Shown here one piece after another: positions 19,185 to 28,261 of a stretch of DNA of 64,000 nucleotides. Source of the stretch: Commensalibacter communis (GTDB taxonomy: Bacteria > Pseudomonadota > Alphaproteobacteria > Acetobacterales > Acetobacteraceae). Below the pieces are notes generated by a model. It worked only from the letters and a program-made list of their open reading frames with translations, was not told where the DNA came from and searched no databases. The translations under genes and the position numbers were made by a program. Within the stretch, counting starts at the first letter, position 1, and every line of letters begins with the position of its first letter. The stretch covers positions 124,001 through 188,000 of the forward strand of contig NZ_CAMXCM010000002.1 of the NCBI RefSeq assembly GCF_947179015.1, in the 5' to 3' direction.

Positions 19185-19928
19185 TCAATGACTGCATATT
19201 TTACAATGAGGGTTTCGATCAAAGTAAATTTGGTCAAACTGTGCATTTAACGCATTATAATGCAACAATTTCCCCATCAATACATCACCAACATTTAAAA
19301 TAACTTTTAAAGCCTCAGAAACCTGCATAGAACCGATAATGCTGACTAAAGGCGCAAAAACCCCTGAGAAAGAACAGCTATCTTGCCCATTATCAGTACC
19401 ATCAAATAAACAAGCATAACATGGAGAATTTGGGTTACGACTATCAAAAACACTTAACTGCCCTTCAAAACGAAGAGCTGACCCAAATATTAAAGGAACC
19501 TTACTAATAAAAGCCGCTTGATTAATATCTTGACGTGTTTGTAAATTATCACTGCAATCAATGACAAGATCATGATGTTTACATAATATGATTAAATCGT
19601 TCAGTGATAACCTCTGTGTCTTTATATTAACCTGTACCTCTTGATTTTGTTTATGTATAAAATTCTTTATTACTTCGACTTTAAATTGCCCTATATCTTC
19701 ATATACATAATGTGTTTGCCGTTGCAAATTTGATAAATCGACTTTGTCATCATCAACACAGGTTAAATATCCAACACCAGCTGCTGCTAATAAAGGGGCC
19801 ACAGCACATCCCAGCCCCCCACAACCAATCACCAATATTTTACTATTTAAAATAGCATCCTGCCCTCTTAAATCAATTTGAGGGAGCAATATATGCCGGC
19901 TATATCGTATTAATTGGGAGTCATCCAT
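19185..19928 (-). CDS. moeB: MoeB/ThiF-family adenylyltransferase (MoaD activation)
   Basis: The protein adenylates the C-terminal glycine of a small sulfur carrier. It has the RYSRHILLPQID start common to MoeB/ThiF, the nucleotide loop VIGCGGLGCAVAPLL, the DDDKVDLSNLQRQ segment and two zinc cysteine pairs (CYAC and CKIC). At 247 residues it has MoeB length without a rhodanese domain. Placement at the end of the molybdenum island supports MoaD as the substrate, but a ThiS partner for thiamine synthesis cannot be excluded. Confidence 0.8.
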   Translation of the reverse strand: MDDSQLIRYSRHILLPQIDLRGQDAILNSKILVIGCGGLGCAVAPLLAAAGVGYLTCVDDDKVDLSNLQRQTHYVYEDIGQFKVEVIKNFIHKQNQEVQVNIKTQRLSLNDLIILCKHHDLVIDCSDNLQTRQDINQAAFISKVPLIFGSALRFEGQLSVFDSRNPNSPCYACLFDGTDNGQDSCSFSGVFAPLVSIIGSMQVSEALKVILNVGDVLMGKLLHYNALNAQFDQIYFDRNPHCKICSH

Positions 19929-20138
19929 AGGACATCGTTATAATAAAGTAAAATTCAAATTATAACCTGATTTTAATCTATAATCTACTATCAAAACAGG
20001 CAGTAATGACTATCCAAAAGTATATCTTACTTTACCCAATAGAATTGAATTTTATACACTTCATACCAATAGGAATTGTTATCTAAAAGAATAAAATAAG
20101 TCTGAAAACTATTACAGTTAATAACGAAATGTTATATC

Positions 20139-21803
20139 ATGAAGCATTCCAAAAGACTTATTTATAAAACAATTACAGTAATGACCGTATCATTTTGTTG
20201 CAGTTTTTTAGGGAACCCCGCAATAGCGATCAAACCCTCCACCAATTCTTTGTCTGATGACAAAATAATATTAAATAAACGTTGTCAAAACATTATTACC
20301 GCAGCAGGAAAATATGGGAAAAGCCGACACCCAGATTGGGGTGGTGCTTTTAACAAAGGAACTGCCGCTGGATTTGGTGCTGTTGGAAATTATTCATGGT
20401 ATGCTTTTGGGGAAAATGCTCCATATGCACAAGCACGCTGGGCAGAGGATTGGAGTGGGTTATGTAATGATCCAAATAAAAACAAAGACTGGTTCAATCG
20501 ATTAAAATATATCCCTTTAAATGATTCTGGTACTATTTGGCTCAGCTTAAACGGAAATGAACGTTTACGACACGTCTATGATTCTCAACCTTATCTAGGA
20601 TACACAACAAAGAAGAATTCAAACAAACTCCTTTTACGCAGCTTATATGGGGCAGACCTGCATATTGGAAAACATGTACGTGCCTATGCAGAACTTATTA
20701 ATGCCGTTGCGGGGGGAAGTAACACATTTGGATATCAAACTGGCTTTCAACGTAAAAGATTAGACCTTCAGCAAGGTTTTCTTGAGTTAAAAGCAAACTT
20801 ACTGGGTGCTAAAATGGGTGTTATGGGTGGTAGACAATTTTTTGTCGATGCCCCCTTATCCATTACATCTCCTCGTGAAATTACAAACGTAAGGCAAAGC
20901 TGGGACGGCGTCAGAGGATACGCCATATGGGATCGTTTTCGTATTGATCTGTTTGATTTTTGGCAAACTGATTTAACAGACAGAAAAATTTTTGGATATG
21001 GTCCCAGTTGGAATGCTCGCTTTTACGGTGGGTATGCCAGCCTTGCCCTTCCAACGTTTCAAGCCTTTGGTAAAAAGAGCCAGCTCTATGTCGATAGTTT
21101 CTTTATGGGATATTTATATAGTGGAACGCCTGCATCAATCCCTACCCCTACTATAGGAGGTTGGCAAAAAGGATCAAGCCGCAGAGATAATATCGGAGGA
21201 AGAATAGGCGGAAATATAGCTGATCTTAATCTTGAAATTATTGGTATTTATCAAGGTGGTGAATTTAGACCTGAGAAAGGGGGAGATTCACGTCCTGTCA
21301 ATGCCTTCGCATTTAATACTTTATTCTCCTATAGTTTTTCAAATATAAAGGGAAAACCTACTATTGGATTACAAAGCGATTACTATTCAGGCGGCAATTA
21401 TAAAAAATCAAAAGGGGCAATCCATAATTTTGCTTCACCATATTTCCCAACTGCTAATTATCAAGACATGACTCTTTATATGAATCTATCTAACGTTATT
21501 AGTACTGGTCCATTAATTACTTATAATCCAACACCTAAATCTTTACTTAAACTTCATGCTCCTGTTATGTGGCGTGCAAGTACAAATGATACAATTTATG
21601 GTATTGGCATTAATTACCCTCTTAGAGATAATTTCTCTGGCGGATTTGTTGGTGCTTTACCTCAATTTACATTTGCTTATGCTATTGCACCTCATTTGGT
21701 TTTAACCAACGATTTTGCAGGATTTATTGGCTCTAAATCTATTAGAAATGCTGGCACAAAAAGTGGAGCTTTCATCATGGAAACATTAGATTTTAGGTTT
21801 TAG
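20139..21803 (+). CDS. Alginate-export-type outer membrane porin
   Basis: This 554-residue protein has a signal peptide (about residues 1-31) and a long beta-strand-rich body ending in phenylalanine (LDFRF), as expected for outer membrane barrels. The segment WLSLNGNERLRHVY followed by HIGKHVRAYAELINA resembles the N-terminal strands of AlgE-type channels (alginate export family). In organisms without alginate such proteins act as porins for sugars or organic acids, so the substrate is unknown. It stands alone, with 210 bp upstream and an AT-rich hairpin just after the stop. Confidence 0.72.
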   Translation: MKHSKRLIYKTITVMTVSFCCSFLGNPAIAIKPSTNSLSDDKIILNKRCQNIITAAGKYGKSRHPDWGGAFNKGTAAGFGAVGNYSWYAFGENAPYAQARWAEDWSGLCNDPNKNKDWFNRLKYIPLNDSGTIWLSLNGNERLRHVYDSQPYLGYTTKKNSNKLLLRSLYGADLHIGKHVRAYAELINAVAGGSNTFGYQTGFQRKRLDLQQGFLELKANLLGAKMGVMGGRQFFVDAPLSITSPREITNVRQSWDGVRGYAIWDRFRIDLFDFWQTDLTDRKIFGYGPSWNARFYGGYASLALPTFQAFGKKSQLYVDSFFMGYLYSGTPASIPTPTIGGWQKGSSRRDNIGGRIGGNIADLNLEIIGIYQGGEFRPEKGGDSRPVNAFAFNTLFSYSFSNIKGKPTIGLQSDYYSGGNYKKSKGAIHNFASPYFPTANYQDMTLYMNLSNVISTGPLITYNPTPKSLLKLHAPVMWRASTNDTIYGIGINYPLRDNFSGGFVGALPQFTFAYAIAPHLVLTNDFAGFIGSKSIRNAGTKSGAFIMETLDFRF

Positions 21804-21808
21804 ATTTA

Positions 21809-21834
21809 ATAATATTTTGTTTAAACAATATTAT
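21809..21834 (+). terminator. AT-rich hairpin after the porin gene
   Basis: Arms ATAATATT (21809-21816) and AATATTAT (21827-21834) flank a loop that is itself partly self-complementary (TTGTTTAAAC). It begins six bases after the porin stop and is followed by a short T-containing stretch. A weak intrinsic terminator is likely. The rest of the 238-bp gap to the next gene shows no feature I can name. Confidence 0.45.
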
Positions 21835-22041
21835 ATTTTGCTAATAATCAATGAAGCTAATGATGGAAATTTGAACAACATATCAATATACATATCTGTT
21901 CATAACAAAGTATAAATGTAACTCTGCCAAAGCTATCACTAGTTTTCTTTCATAATATTTCAAATAAAATAAAACGAAATAAATACTCAATGCTAGACTA
22001 ATAATTATTGTTCACATCATATTTAACATCAAACATAACGC

Positions 22042-22878
22042 TTAATTCACTTTTCTAGCTTTCTTATAAAAAGATAAATTTTTACTTACTAATAATGACA
22101 ATATATAAGTCACAAAACTTAATAAACTAATCCAAAAAGAAACGGGGTAATCAGTAATCCAAGCAATAATAATACCTCCCCATGTTTCTGCGAGTGCTAA
22201 AAATATGGATAAAAATATACCTTTCCAAACGGTCTTACTTAACTGACGTGCAACCGCAGCAGGTCCCACCATGAGAGAAAAGGTCAACAAAACCCCAGTA
22301 ACTTGAACGCACGCAGCCGTCACGCATGCAACCAACCCCAAGAAAAAAATAGAAACACGTCGTAAAGATAATCCTTTTGCCTCTGCCAAATCTGGTTGCA
22401 AAGAGGCAAACAACAAGGGACGCATAAAAAACAACATCGCAATACAACAAACAATACTAAGAATAATCAGTCCATATAAAGTTTGCGTATCGACCGCAAA
22501 AACATTCCCAAAAAGCAATCCTGTCACTTGCGAGGCATAACGGGTATAAAAATGCAAAAATAATAAGCCAAGACCCATCGAGGTCGATAATACCAACCCA
22601 ATGGCAATATCTCTATCTTTTAACTTTGGCCCTATTGCGCCTATTAATCCACCGGCACAAAGGCTGAAAATTAATAACCCAAGGAATGGAGAAACACCAA
22701 TCAAGCTTGCCCCTGTTGCCCCTGCAAAACCAACATGCGACAACGCATGTCCTGCAAAGGTTTCTCTGCGGATCAGCAAAAAATATCCAATTAATCCACA
22801 AATAACTGCAACAATACCTGATGCAATAAATGCAGTTTGCATAAATTCAAGGGAAAACATCCTCGAATCAACTTTCAA
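22042..22878 (-). CDS. Zinc/manganese-type ABC transporter permease (ZnuB family)
   Basis: The 278-residue inner-membrane permease has about eight hydrophobic segments. The signature RRETFAGHALSHVGFAGATGA near residue 35 and the TGVLLTFSLMVGPAAVARQL region match the ABC-3 family that imports zinc, manganese or iron. It lies last in a minus-strand operon of micropeptide, binding protein, ATPase and permease, with 9 bp after the ATPase stop. The metal cannot be fixed from this subunit. Confidence 0.87.
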   Translation of the reverse strand: MKVDSRMFSLEFMQTAFIASGIVAVICGLIGYFLLIRRETFAGHALSHVGFAGATGASLIGVSPFLGLLIFSLCAGGLIGAIGPKLKDRDIAIGLVLSTSMGLGLLFLHFYTRYASQVTGLLFGNVFAVDTQTLYGLIILSIVCCIAMLFFMRPLLFASLQPDLAEAKGLSLRRVSIFFLGLVACVTAACVQVTGVLLTFSLMVGPAAVARQLSKTVWKGIFLSIFLALAETWGGIIIAWITDYPVSFWISLLSFVTYILSLLVSKNLSFYKKARKVN

Positions 22879-22887
22879 ATTAATAAA

Positions 22888-23643
22888 TTAACAAGCCGTT
22901 GTAACAAAAAGATGCTGATCTGTTTTAACCACCTCAATCGGAAACCCATATAACTGAGTCAATACGTCTGAGGTCATCACTTGATTCACATCACCTAAAA
23001 TTGCTTTTTGATTTCCAATACAGATAACCTGATCCATAACTTTCATCAAAGGATTTAAATCATGCGTCGAAAGTAAAATTGTTAATCCTCTTCGCTCTTG
23101 TAACTCTTTAAGCAAAGACAAAATAATTTTAACCCATTTAGGATCTAGATTACTAAAGGGCTCATCCATAATAATGAGCTGTGGATTACCAAGCAACGCT
23201 TGCGCCAATAGTAATCGCTGTCTTTGTCCCCCAGACATTTCAGACAAGGGAACACCAGCCAGCTCTTTGGCATGCACATGATCTAAAACTGCATCTATAT
23301 GATATAAATCTTGCTTTGTTAAAAAAGGAAGTCCCCATTTATGGCCACGAATACTGGTGGCGATAAACTCTCTCCCCGCTAATTGAAAGGATTCCATATC
23401 ACGATATTGGGGGATATACCCTATTTGTTTTCGAGCTTTATAAGGCGAATTTCCTAAAATCTTTATTTTATTTTCAGCACAAGGAATAATCCCCAAGAGT
23501 GCCTTCATAAACGTCGTTTTACCAGAACCATTCGGCCCAAAGATACCAATAAACTGATTTTCTTTGATCTCTAGATTAAGTCGAGATAAAATGATACGCG
23601 AGCCCAATCGAACATCAAGGTTTTGACATTCAATAACATTCAT
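22888..23643 (-). CDS. Zinc/manganese-type ABC transporter ATPase (ZnuC family)
   Basis: This 251-residue ATPase has Walker A (GPNGSGKTT), Q-loop (YIPQYRDME), ABC signature (MSGGQRQR), Walker B (LIIMDEPF) and a switch histidine (LSTHDLNPL). It energises the adjacent ABC-3 permease. Its ATG overlaps the end of the binding-protein gene by 4 bp, which indicates translational coupling. No C-terminal zinc-sensing extension is evident. Confidence 0.88.
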   Translation of the reverse strand: MNVIECQNLDVRLGSRIILSRLNLEIKENQFIGIFGPNGSGKTTFMKALLGIIPCAENKIKILGNSPYKARKQIGYIPQYRDMESFQLAGREFIATSIRGHKWGLPFLTKQDLYHIDAVLDHVHAKELAGVPLSEMSGGQRQRLLLAQALLGNPQLIIMDEPFSNLDPKWVKIILSLLKELQERRGLTILLSTHDLNPLMKVMDQVICIGNQKAILGDVNQVMTSDVLTQLYGFPIEVVKTDQHLFVTTAC

Positions 23644-24551
23644 TGATGCTGACTTTTTAAAGCAGTCTCGACTCTATCCAGCACCTGGTTCATCCATTGC
23701 TGATAGCTTAAATGAGCTGGCATCGTTTCTGAAACACCAACCACTGCTACACCCGATTCTAAAGCAATTTTCTTTAATTGTTGCGTTGCTGGAGTAGAAA
23801 CTTGTTCATTATAAAATAAGATTTGGATTTGATGCGTTTTTAAGTCTTGAACAAACTGGGCAATTTGCTTGGGTGTCGGTTCACCACCATTCATAACAAC
23901 CCATTGATAAGGTTCTTCCAACATTTCAAACCCTAGTTTTTGAGCCATCAATCCAAATACAGGTTCCGTTGCAGCCACCTTCGTATGTGGGTATTGTTGA
24001 CGTAGGATTTGAATACGCTGCTGAATTTTTTTTAAATCAGTATCAAGCAAAGTAAATTGTTTTTGAAAGAATAATTTCTCTTGTGGATCCAACTGAGCAT
24101 AAACTTGCTGCAACCGTTGAGATAATATTTCTATTGCTTCAAAATCATACCACAAATGCGGATTGTCACCGTCTTTACGACCCAACAAAGACTGTACAGA
24201 TAAAATATCTTGATGATTAAAATGATATTTTGTTAATAAACGATTCATCCAAGAATCATAGCCTAGTCCGTTAACAATAATTACCTCAGCTTCAGCAATA
24301 TTTTTACCAATACTCGGCGTAAGCTCAAATAAATGTGGATCTTGGTCTGGATTTTTTAAAATAGAATCAACTTGCACATACTTCCCGCCTAGTTGTTGAG
24401 CAATATCACCATACATATTCTCTGCTGCAATAACGTGGATAATTTTCGTATCATTAATCGCATAAGCAACTTGATAATTACTATATAACAATATCGTAAC
24501 AAAAGAAGAGAAAAGGATAAATCTGGAAAACAAGAAATATGTAACTTTCAT
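23640..24551 (-). CDS. Metal ABC transporter periplasmic binding protein (ZnuA/PsaA class)
   Basis: This cluster A-I solute-binding protein has a signal peptide and two histidines in the expected places (DQDPHLFELTP and DNPHLWYDF). The third ligand position, usually His in ZnuA, reads Glu here (AATEPVFGLMA), resembling the Glu of manganese-binding PsaA. The metal could therefore be manganese or zinc. I start it at ATG 24551 (303 residues), since the upstream ATG at 24578 lies inside the micropeptide gene ending at 24559. No strong ribosome site is visible for either. Confidence 0.82.
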   Translation of the reverse strand: MKVTYFLFSRFILFSSFVTILLYSNYQVAYAINDTKIIHVIAAENMYGDIAQQLGGKYVQVDSILKNPDQDPHLFELTPSIGKNIAEAEVIIVNGLGYDSWMNRLLTKYHFNHQDILSVQSLLGRKDGDNPHLWYDFEAIEILSQRLQQVYAQLDPQEKLFFQKQFTLLDTDLKKIQQRIQILRQQYPHTKVAATEPVFGLMAQKLGFEMLEEPYQWVVMNGGEPTPKQIAQFVQDLKTHQIQILFYNEQVSTPATQQLKKIALESGVAVVGVSETMPAHLSYQQWMNQVLDRVETALKSQHQ

Positions 24552-24558
24552 TTTTGTG

Positions 24559-24693
24559 TTATAAATACCAAGCACCATACGTCATAAGTGCAAGCACCGC
24601 GATTAATATCCCGTGTAAAATTAAAAGCCATTTAATGGTAATCACAGGCACATAATATTCATCTTTTGGCTGTTCAAGTTCCCATTTCATCAT
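24559..24693 (-). CDS. 44-residue single-pass membrane micropeptide
   Basis: The short frame begins with two ATG codons preceded by a strong AAGGAGAG ribosome site six bases upstream, and ends 7 bp before the preferred start of the binding-protein gene. The product has a polar N-terminus (MKWELEQPKDEYY) and one strongly hydrophobic helix (about residues 22-40) ending in GAWYL. I do not recognise it. The layout resembles the small subunits that accompany membrane complexes, and its position suggests either a transporter accessory or a leader peptide coupled to the binding-protein gene. Reality is supported by the ribosome site and composition, not by homology. Confidence 0.6.
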   Translation of the reverse strand: MMKWELEQPKDEYYVPVITIKWLLILHGILIAVLALMTYGAWYL

Positions 24694-24744
24694 GTCTCTC
24701 CTTAACGAACCTACTCTTTATATCTTAATAAAACCATTGTTTAT

Positions 24745-24770
24745 ATGCTGTTTACATATGTAAACAGCAT
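24745..24770. promoter_or_regulatory. 26-bp perfect palindrome, candidate metalloregulator operator
   Basis: Each 13-base arm reads ATGCTGTTTACAT from its own end, and the arms abut with no spacer. It lies 52 bp upstream of the micropeptide and metal importer operon and 10 bp beyond the etfA stop. No T-run follows on either strand, so an intrinsic terminator is unlikely. Its length and symmetry suit a dimeric repressor of the Fur/Zur class. The exact sequence does not match a consensus I can quote, so the regulator identity is inference. Confidence 0.6.
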
Positions 24771-24779
24771 GTGAATTCA

Positions 24780-25727
24780 TTATCTTGCTTTTAAAGCAGC
24801 TTCTAGTTGTGGTAAAATTTCAAAAAGATCACCAATGATCCCATAATCTGAAACTTTAAAAATCGGAGCTTCTGGATCTTTATTGATCGCCACCACAATT
24901 TTGCTGTCTTTCATTCCAGCTAAATGTTGAATAGCACCAGAAAGAGCCACAGCAACATAGAGCTCTGGAGCAACAATTTTACCTGTTTGCCCAACTTGAT
25001 AGTCATTGGGAACAAATCCAGCGTCAACAGCTGCTCTTGATGCACCAATTGCAGCATCTAATTGATCTGCAATTTTTTCAAGAAGCACAAAATTTTCACC
25101 GCTTTGCATACCACGTCCGCCAGAGATAACCACACGAGCTGATTCAAGCTCTGGTCTATCGGATTGTGATAATTTTAACTCTTTAAAAACAGATAGTTGT
25201 TTGTCTGAAGCAGGTAAGTTCTCAATTTTTTCAATTGTTGCATTACCACCTGTTTCTGCAACGGCTTCAAACGTAGTACCACGAACAGATAAAAGTTTCT
25301 TTGCATCTTTCGAAGTCACCGTTGCAAGAATGCTGCCTGCATAAATAGGACGCACAAAAGTAGAGGCATCAATCATTTCAACAACATCAGAAATTGGTTG
25401 AACATCCAACAGTCCAGCTAAACGAGGCAGAATATCTTTACCCTCTGCATTTGCAGGAGCAACGATAAATTCATAAGAACCAGCCAATGAAGCAATTAAA
25501 TCAGCTACTGGCTCTGCTTGCATATGGGCATAAGCAGCATGTTCTGCAACAAGTAATTTTTGGATACCTTGTAACTGAGATGCTTTTTGAGATAACCCAT
25601 CTAAATGATCCCCAACCAACAACGCATGAACTTCTGTGCCTAATTTCCCTGCAGCAGAAATTGCTGAACGGCTGATCTTGCGAATTTGATCGCCTTTTTC
25701 ATAACTTAATAAAACTAAAACAGCCAT
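24780..25727 (-). CDS. etfA: Electron transfer flavoprotein alpha subunit
   Basis: EtfA binds FAD and, with EtfB, collects electrons from acyl-CoA and related dehydrogenases. The 315-residue protein shows the C-terminal FAD-binding signature: VISGGRGMQ, GASRAAVDAGFVPNDYQVGQTGK, LYVAVALSGAIQHLAGM and VAINKDPEAPIFKVSDYGI. It follows etfB by 2 bp. No acyl-CoA dehydrogenase is in the window, so the electron donors are unknown here. Confidence 0.95.
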   Translation of the reverse strand: MAVLVLLSYEKGDQIRKISRSAISAAGKLGTEVHALLVGDHLDGLSQKASQLQGIQKLLVAEHAAYAHMQAEPVADLIASLAGSYEFIVAPANAEGKDILPRLAGLLDVQPISDVVEMIDASTFVRPIYAGSILATVTSKDAKKLLSVRGTTFEAVAETGGNATIEKIENLPASDKQLSVFKELKLSQSDRPELESARVVISGGRGMQSGENFVLLEKIADQLDAAIGASRAAVDAGFVPNDYQVGQTGKIVAPELYVAVALSGAIQHLAGMKDSKIVVAINKDPEAPIFKVSDYGIIGDLFEILPQLEAALKAR

Positions 25728-25729
25728 TC

Positions 25730-26479
25730 TTAAATTACCTTTGCTTCATTTTGAAGTTTATCCATAAGCTCTTCAACAGAACCAACAATAACACCTTCAC
25801 GAACAGATGAAGATTCTGCTACAGATTTAACTTGTAAACGAACAGCAGTATCCACCCCAAGATCAGCAAGCGCAACCGTTTCAATTGGTTTCTTTTTTGC
25901 TTTCATAATATTTGGCAATGAAGCAAAACGAGGTTCATTCAAGCGCAAATCTGTTGTAATAACAGCTGGTAAAGTAAGCTCTAGGATTTCTTGACCATCG
26001 TCTATTTCACGCGTAATTTGTGCTTTACCATCAGAAAGCTCTAATTTACTGACGAATGTTCCCTGCGCCCAGCCCAATTTTGCTGCCAAAATTTGACCCG
26101 TTGCATTCATATCATCGTCAGATGCTTGTTTACCCATTAAAACAACATCAGGTTGTTCTTTGGTAACAAAATGCTGTAAAATTTTCGCAACACTTAGAGA
26201 TTCCAAAGCATCTTCTGAGGTTACTAAAATCCCTCTATCTGCACCCATTGCCATTGCAGTGCGCAATGTATCTTGGCATTTAGGTTCACCAATGGAAATT
26301 ACCACTACCTCAGAAGCTATCTTTTGCTCTTTAAGACGAACAGCTTCCTCGACTGCGGTTTCATCAAAAGGGTTCATGGACATTTTCACGCCACCAACCT
26401 CGACACCAGAATTATCGGACTTTACCAACGGTTTAATATTAGAATCAACAACCCGTTTCACCGGAACTAATATTTTCAT
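25730..26479 (-). CDS. etfB: Electron transfer flavoprotein beta subunit
   Basis: EtfB pairs with EtfA and holds the AMP cofactor. The 249-residue protein begins MKILVPVKRVVD and has the family blocks NPFDETAVEEAVRLKE, MAMGADRGILV, VLMGKQASDDD and LPAVITTDLRLNEPR. It lies 41 bp downstream of the ETF-quinone oxidoreductase gene, forming a full ETF electron route. Confidence 0.95.
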   Translation of the reverse strand: MKILVPVKRVVDSNIKPLVKSDNSGVEVGGVKMSMNPFDETAVEEAVRLKEQKIASEVVVISIGEPKCQDTLRTAMAMGADRGILVTSEDALESLSVAKILQHFVTKEQPDVVLMGKQASDDDMNATGQILAAKLGWAQGTFVSKLELSDGKAQITREIDDGQEILELTLPAVITTDLRLNEPRFASLPNIMKAKKKPIETVALADLGVDTAVRLQVKSVAESSSVREGVIVGSVEELMDKLQNEAKVI

Positions 26480-26520
26480 AACACCCTTTCGTTACGATAT
26501 TATTAACTAAAATTAAAATC

Positions 26521-28158
26521 TTACATTCCACCTGGATAATTCGGACCACTGCCACCTTCTGGCGTTTCCCAATCTATATTTTGTGTGGGGTCCTTAATAT
26601 CACAAGTTTTACAGTGAATACAATTCTGAGAATTAATTTGCAGCTTTGGCTCTGTTTCGGTATCAATTGCTTCATATACCCCTGCTGGGCAATATCTTGT
26701 TTCAGGAGATTTAAAGATATTCCAATTGACCGTTTTCCAAATAGAATTATTTTTTAACTTCAAATGAACGGGCTGATCGTCTCTATGATCGATATTGGAT
26801 AAGAATACAGAGGACTCACGACTGAACGTTAATTCATTATCTGGTTTTGGATATTGAACTTTTTCAAATAAAGAAGCTGCTTCTAATTTTTCATTATCAG
26901 CCAAACGATGGTGAAATGTCCAAGGCACTTTTCCACGCACCATTGAATCGAACCCGGTATATAACGTTGCAATCTTGGCACCAAATTTCGCAAAAGCAGG
27001 ACGAATATTACGTGCTTGATGCAGCTCTTGCCAAACCCAAGATTGACGCATACGGAACTGATAAGAAATTGGTTCTATTTCTTGTGTTGTTAATGCTTCC
27101 ACAATTGCTTCAGCTGCAACCATACCTGATTTCATGGCTGTGTGTGTGCCTTTGATTTTAGGCATATTTAAAAAGCCCGCAGCGTCACCAATTAATAACC
27201 CACCAGGAAAAGAAAGTTTTGGAATAGATTGCAACCCACCTTCTGATAATGCGCGTGCAGAATAGCTAATCCTTCTTCCCCCTTCTAAATGATATTTAAT
27301 TACAGGGTGTAATTTAGAACGCTGGGTTTCTTCAAATGGGGATAACCAAGGATTAGAATAGTCCAGACCAACGACAAATCCAAAAGACACTAAATTATCG
27401 CCAAAATGATACAACCAAGAACCACCATAAGTATGATTGTCTAATGGCCATCCAAAACTATGTTGTATATATCCAGGTTTATGTTTATGTGCAGGAATTT
27501 CCCATAACTCTTTAATCCCAAGACCATAGGTTTGTGGGTCAACCCCTTGTCTTAATTTAAATTGATCCATCAATTTTTTAGATAAAGATCCACGGCATCC
27601 TTCAGCAAATAGCGTATATTTGGCTCTTAATTCCATACCAGGTTCATGATTTGACCCTTGGCCACCATCTTTCTCTAATCCCATATCGCCAGTCACAACA
27701 CCGACAACTTGACCATCTTCAATAATCAATTCACTGCCAGAAAAGCCAGGGAAAATCTCAACGCCTAATTCTTCTGCTTGAGTGGCTAACCAACGGCAGA
27801 AATTACCCAAACTAATGATATAGTTTCCATCATTATTCATCTGAGGCATCAATGATTTAATCATTGGTATAGCGGTATATTTTTGTTCATCAGGTAAATA
27901 GAACATACGTTCATGATTAACAGGCGTATCTAGTGGTGCGCCCCTTTGTTTCCAATCTGGAAATAGTTCATTTAATGCCGTTGGTTCTAATACCGCACCA
28001 GAAACAATATGAGCACCAATTTCAGACGCTTTCTCGATCAAGCAAATCTCAACAGAAGGTGCCAATTGTTTTAATCGAATAGCGGCAGATAACCCAGCAG
28101 GACCACCCCCTATAATTAAAACATCAAACTCCATTTGCTCACGTACGATGTCATTCAT
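26521..28158 (-). CDS. Electron transfer flavoprotein-ubiquinone oxidoreductase
   Basis: ETF-QO passes electrons from reduced ETF to ubiquinone at the inner membrane. The 545-residue protein has an N-terminal FAD motif (VLIIGGGPAGLSAAIRLKQ), a GLLIGDAAGFLNMPKIKGTH segment and a C-terminal [4Fe-4S] motif CIHCKTCDIKDPTQNIDW that ends the polypeptide near GGSGPNYPGGM. It leads the ETF-QO, etfB, etfA order. A 103-bp gap with no recognised site precedes it. Confidence 0.95.
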   Translation of the reverse strand: MNDIVREQMEFDVLIIGGGPAGLSAAIRLKQLAPSVEICLIEKASEIGAHIVSGAVLEPTALNELFPDWKQRGAPLDTPVNHERMFYLPDEQKYTAIPMIKSLMPQMNNDGNYIISLGNFCRWLATQAEELGVEIFPGFSGSELIIEDGQVVGVVTGDMGLEKDGGQGSNHEPGMELRAKYTLFAEGCRGSLSKKLMDQFKLRQGVDPQTYGLGIKELWEIPAHKHKPGYIQHSFGWPLDNHTYGGSWLYHFGDNLVSFGFVVGLDYSNPWLSPFEETQRSKLHPVIKYHLEGGRRISYSARALSEGGLQSIPKLSFPGGLLIGDAAGFLNMPKIKGTHTAMKSGMVAAEAIVEALTTQEIEPISYQFRMRQSWVWQELHQARNIRPAFAKFGAKIATLYTGFDSMVRGKVPWTFHHRLADNEKLEAASLFEKVQYPKPDNELTFSRESSVFLSNIDHRDDQPVHLKLKNNSIWKTVNWNIFKSPETRYCPAGVYEAIDTETEPKLQINSQNCIHCKTCDIKDPTQNIDWETPEGGSGPNYPGGM

Positions 28159-28261
28159 GCTTCTTTATCCTATTTTTCCGCCATACAACCCAATTTTAGA
28201 ACTAAGTTATCGTTTTTAATACAAAATACAAAAAAGAGTAATAAAAATATTAAATTAATTA

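Noticed and set aside
24552-24578. Upstream ATG of the metal-binding protein
   Set aside because: It lies within the micropeptide gene, and the internal ATG at 24551 gives a normal signal peptide.
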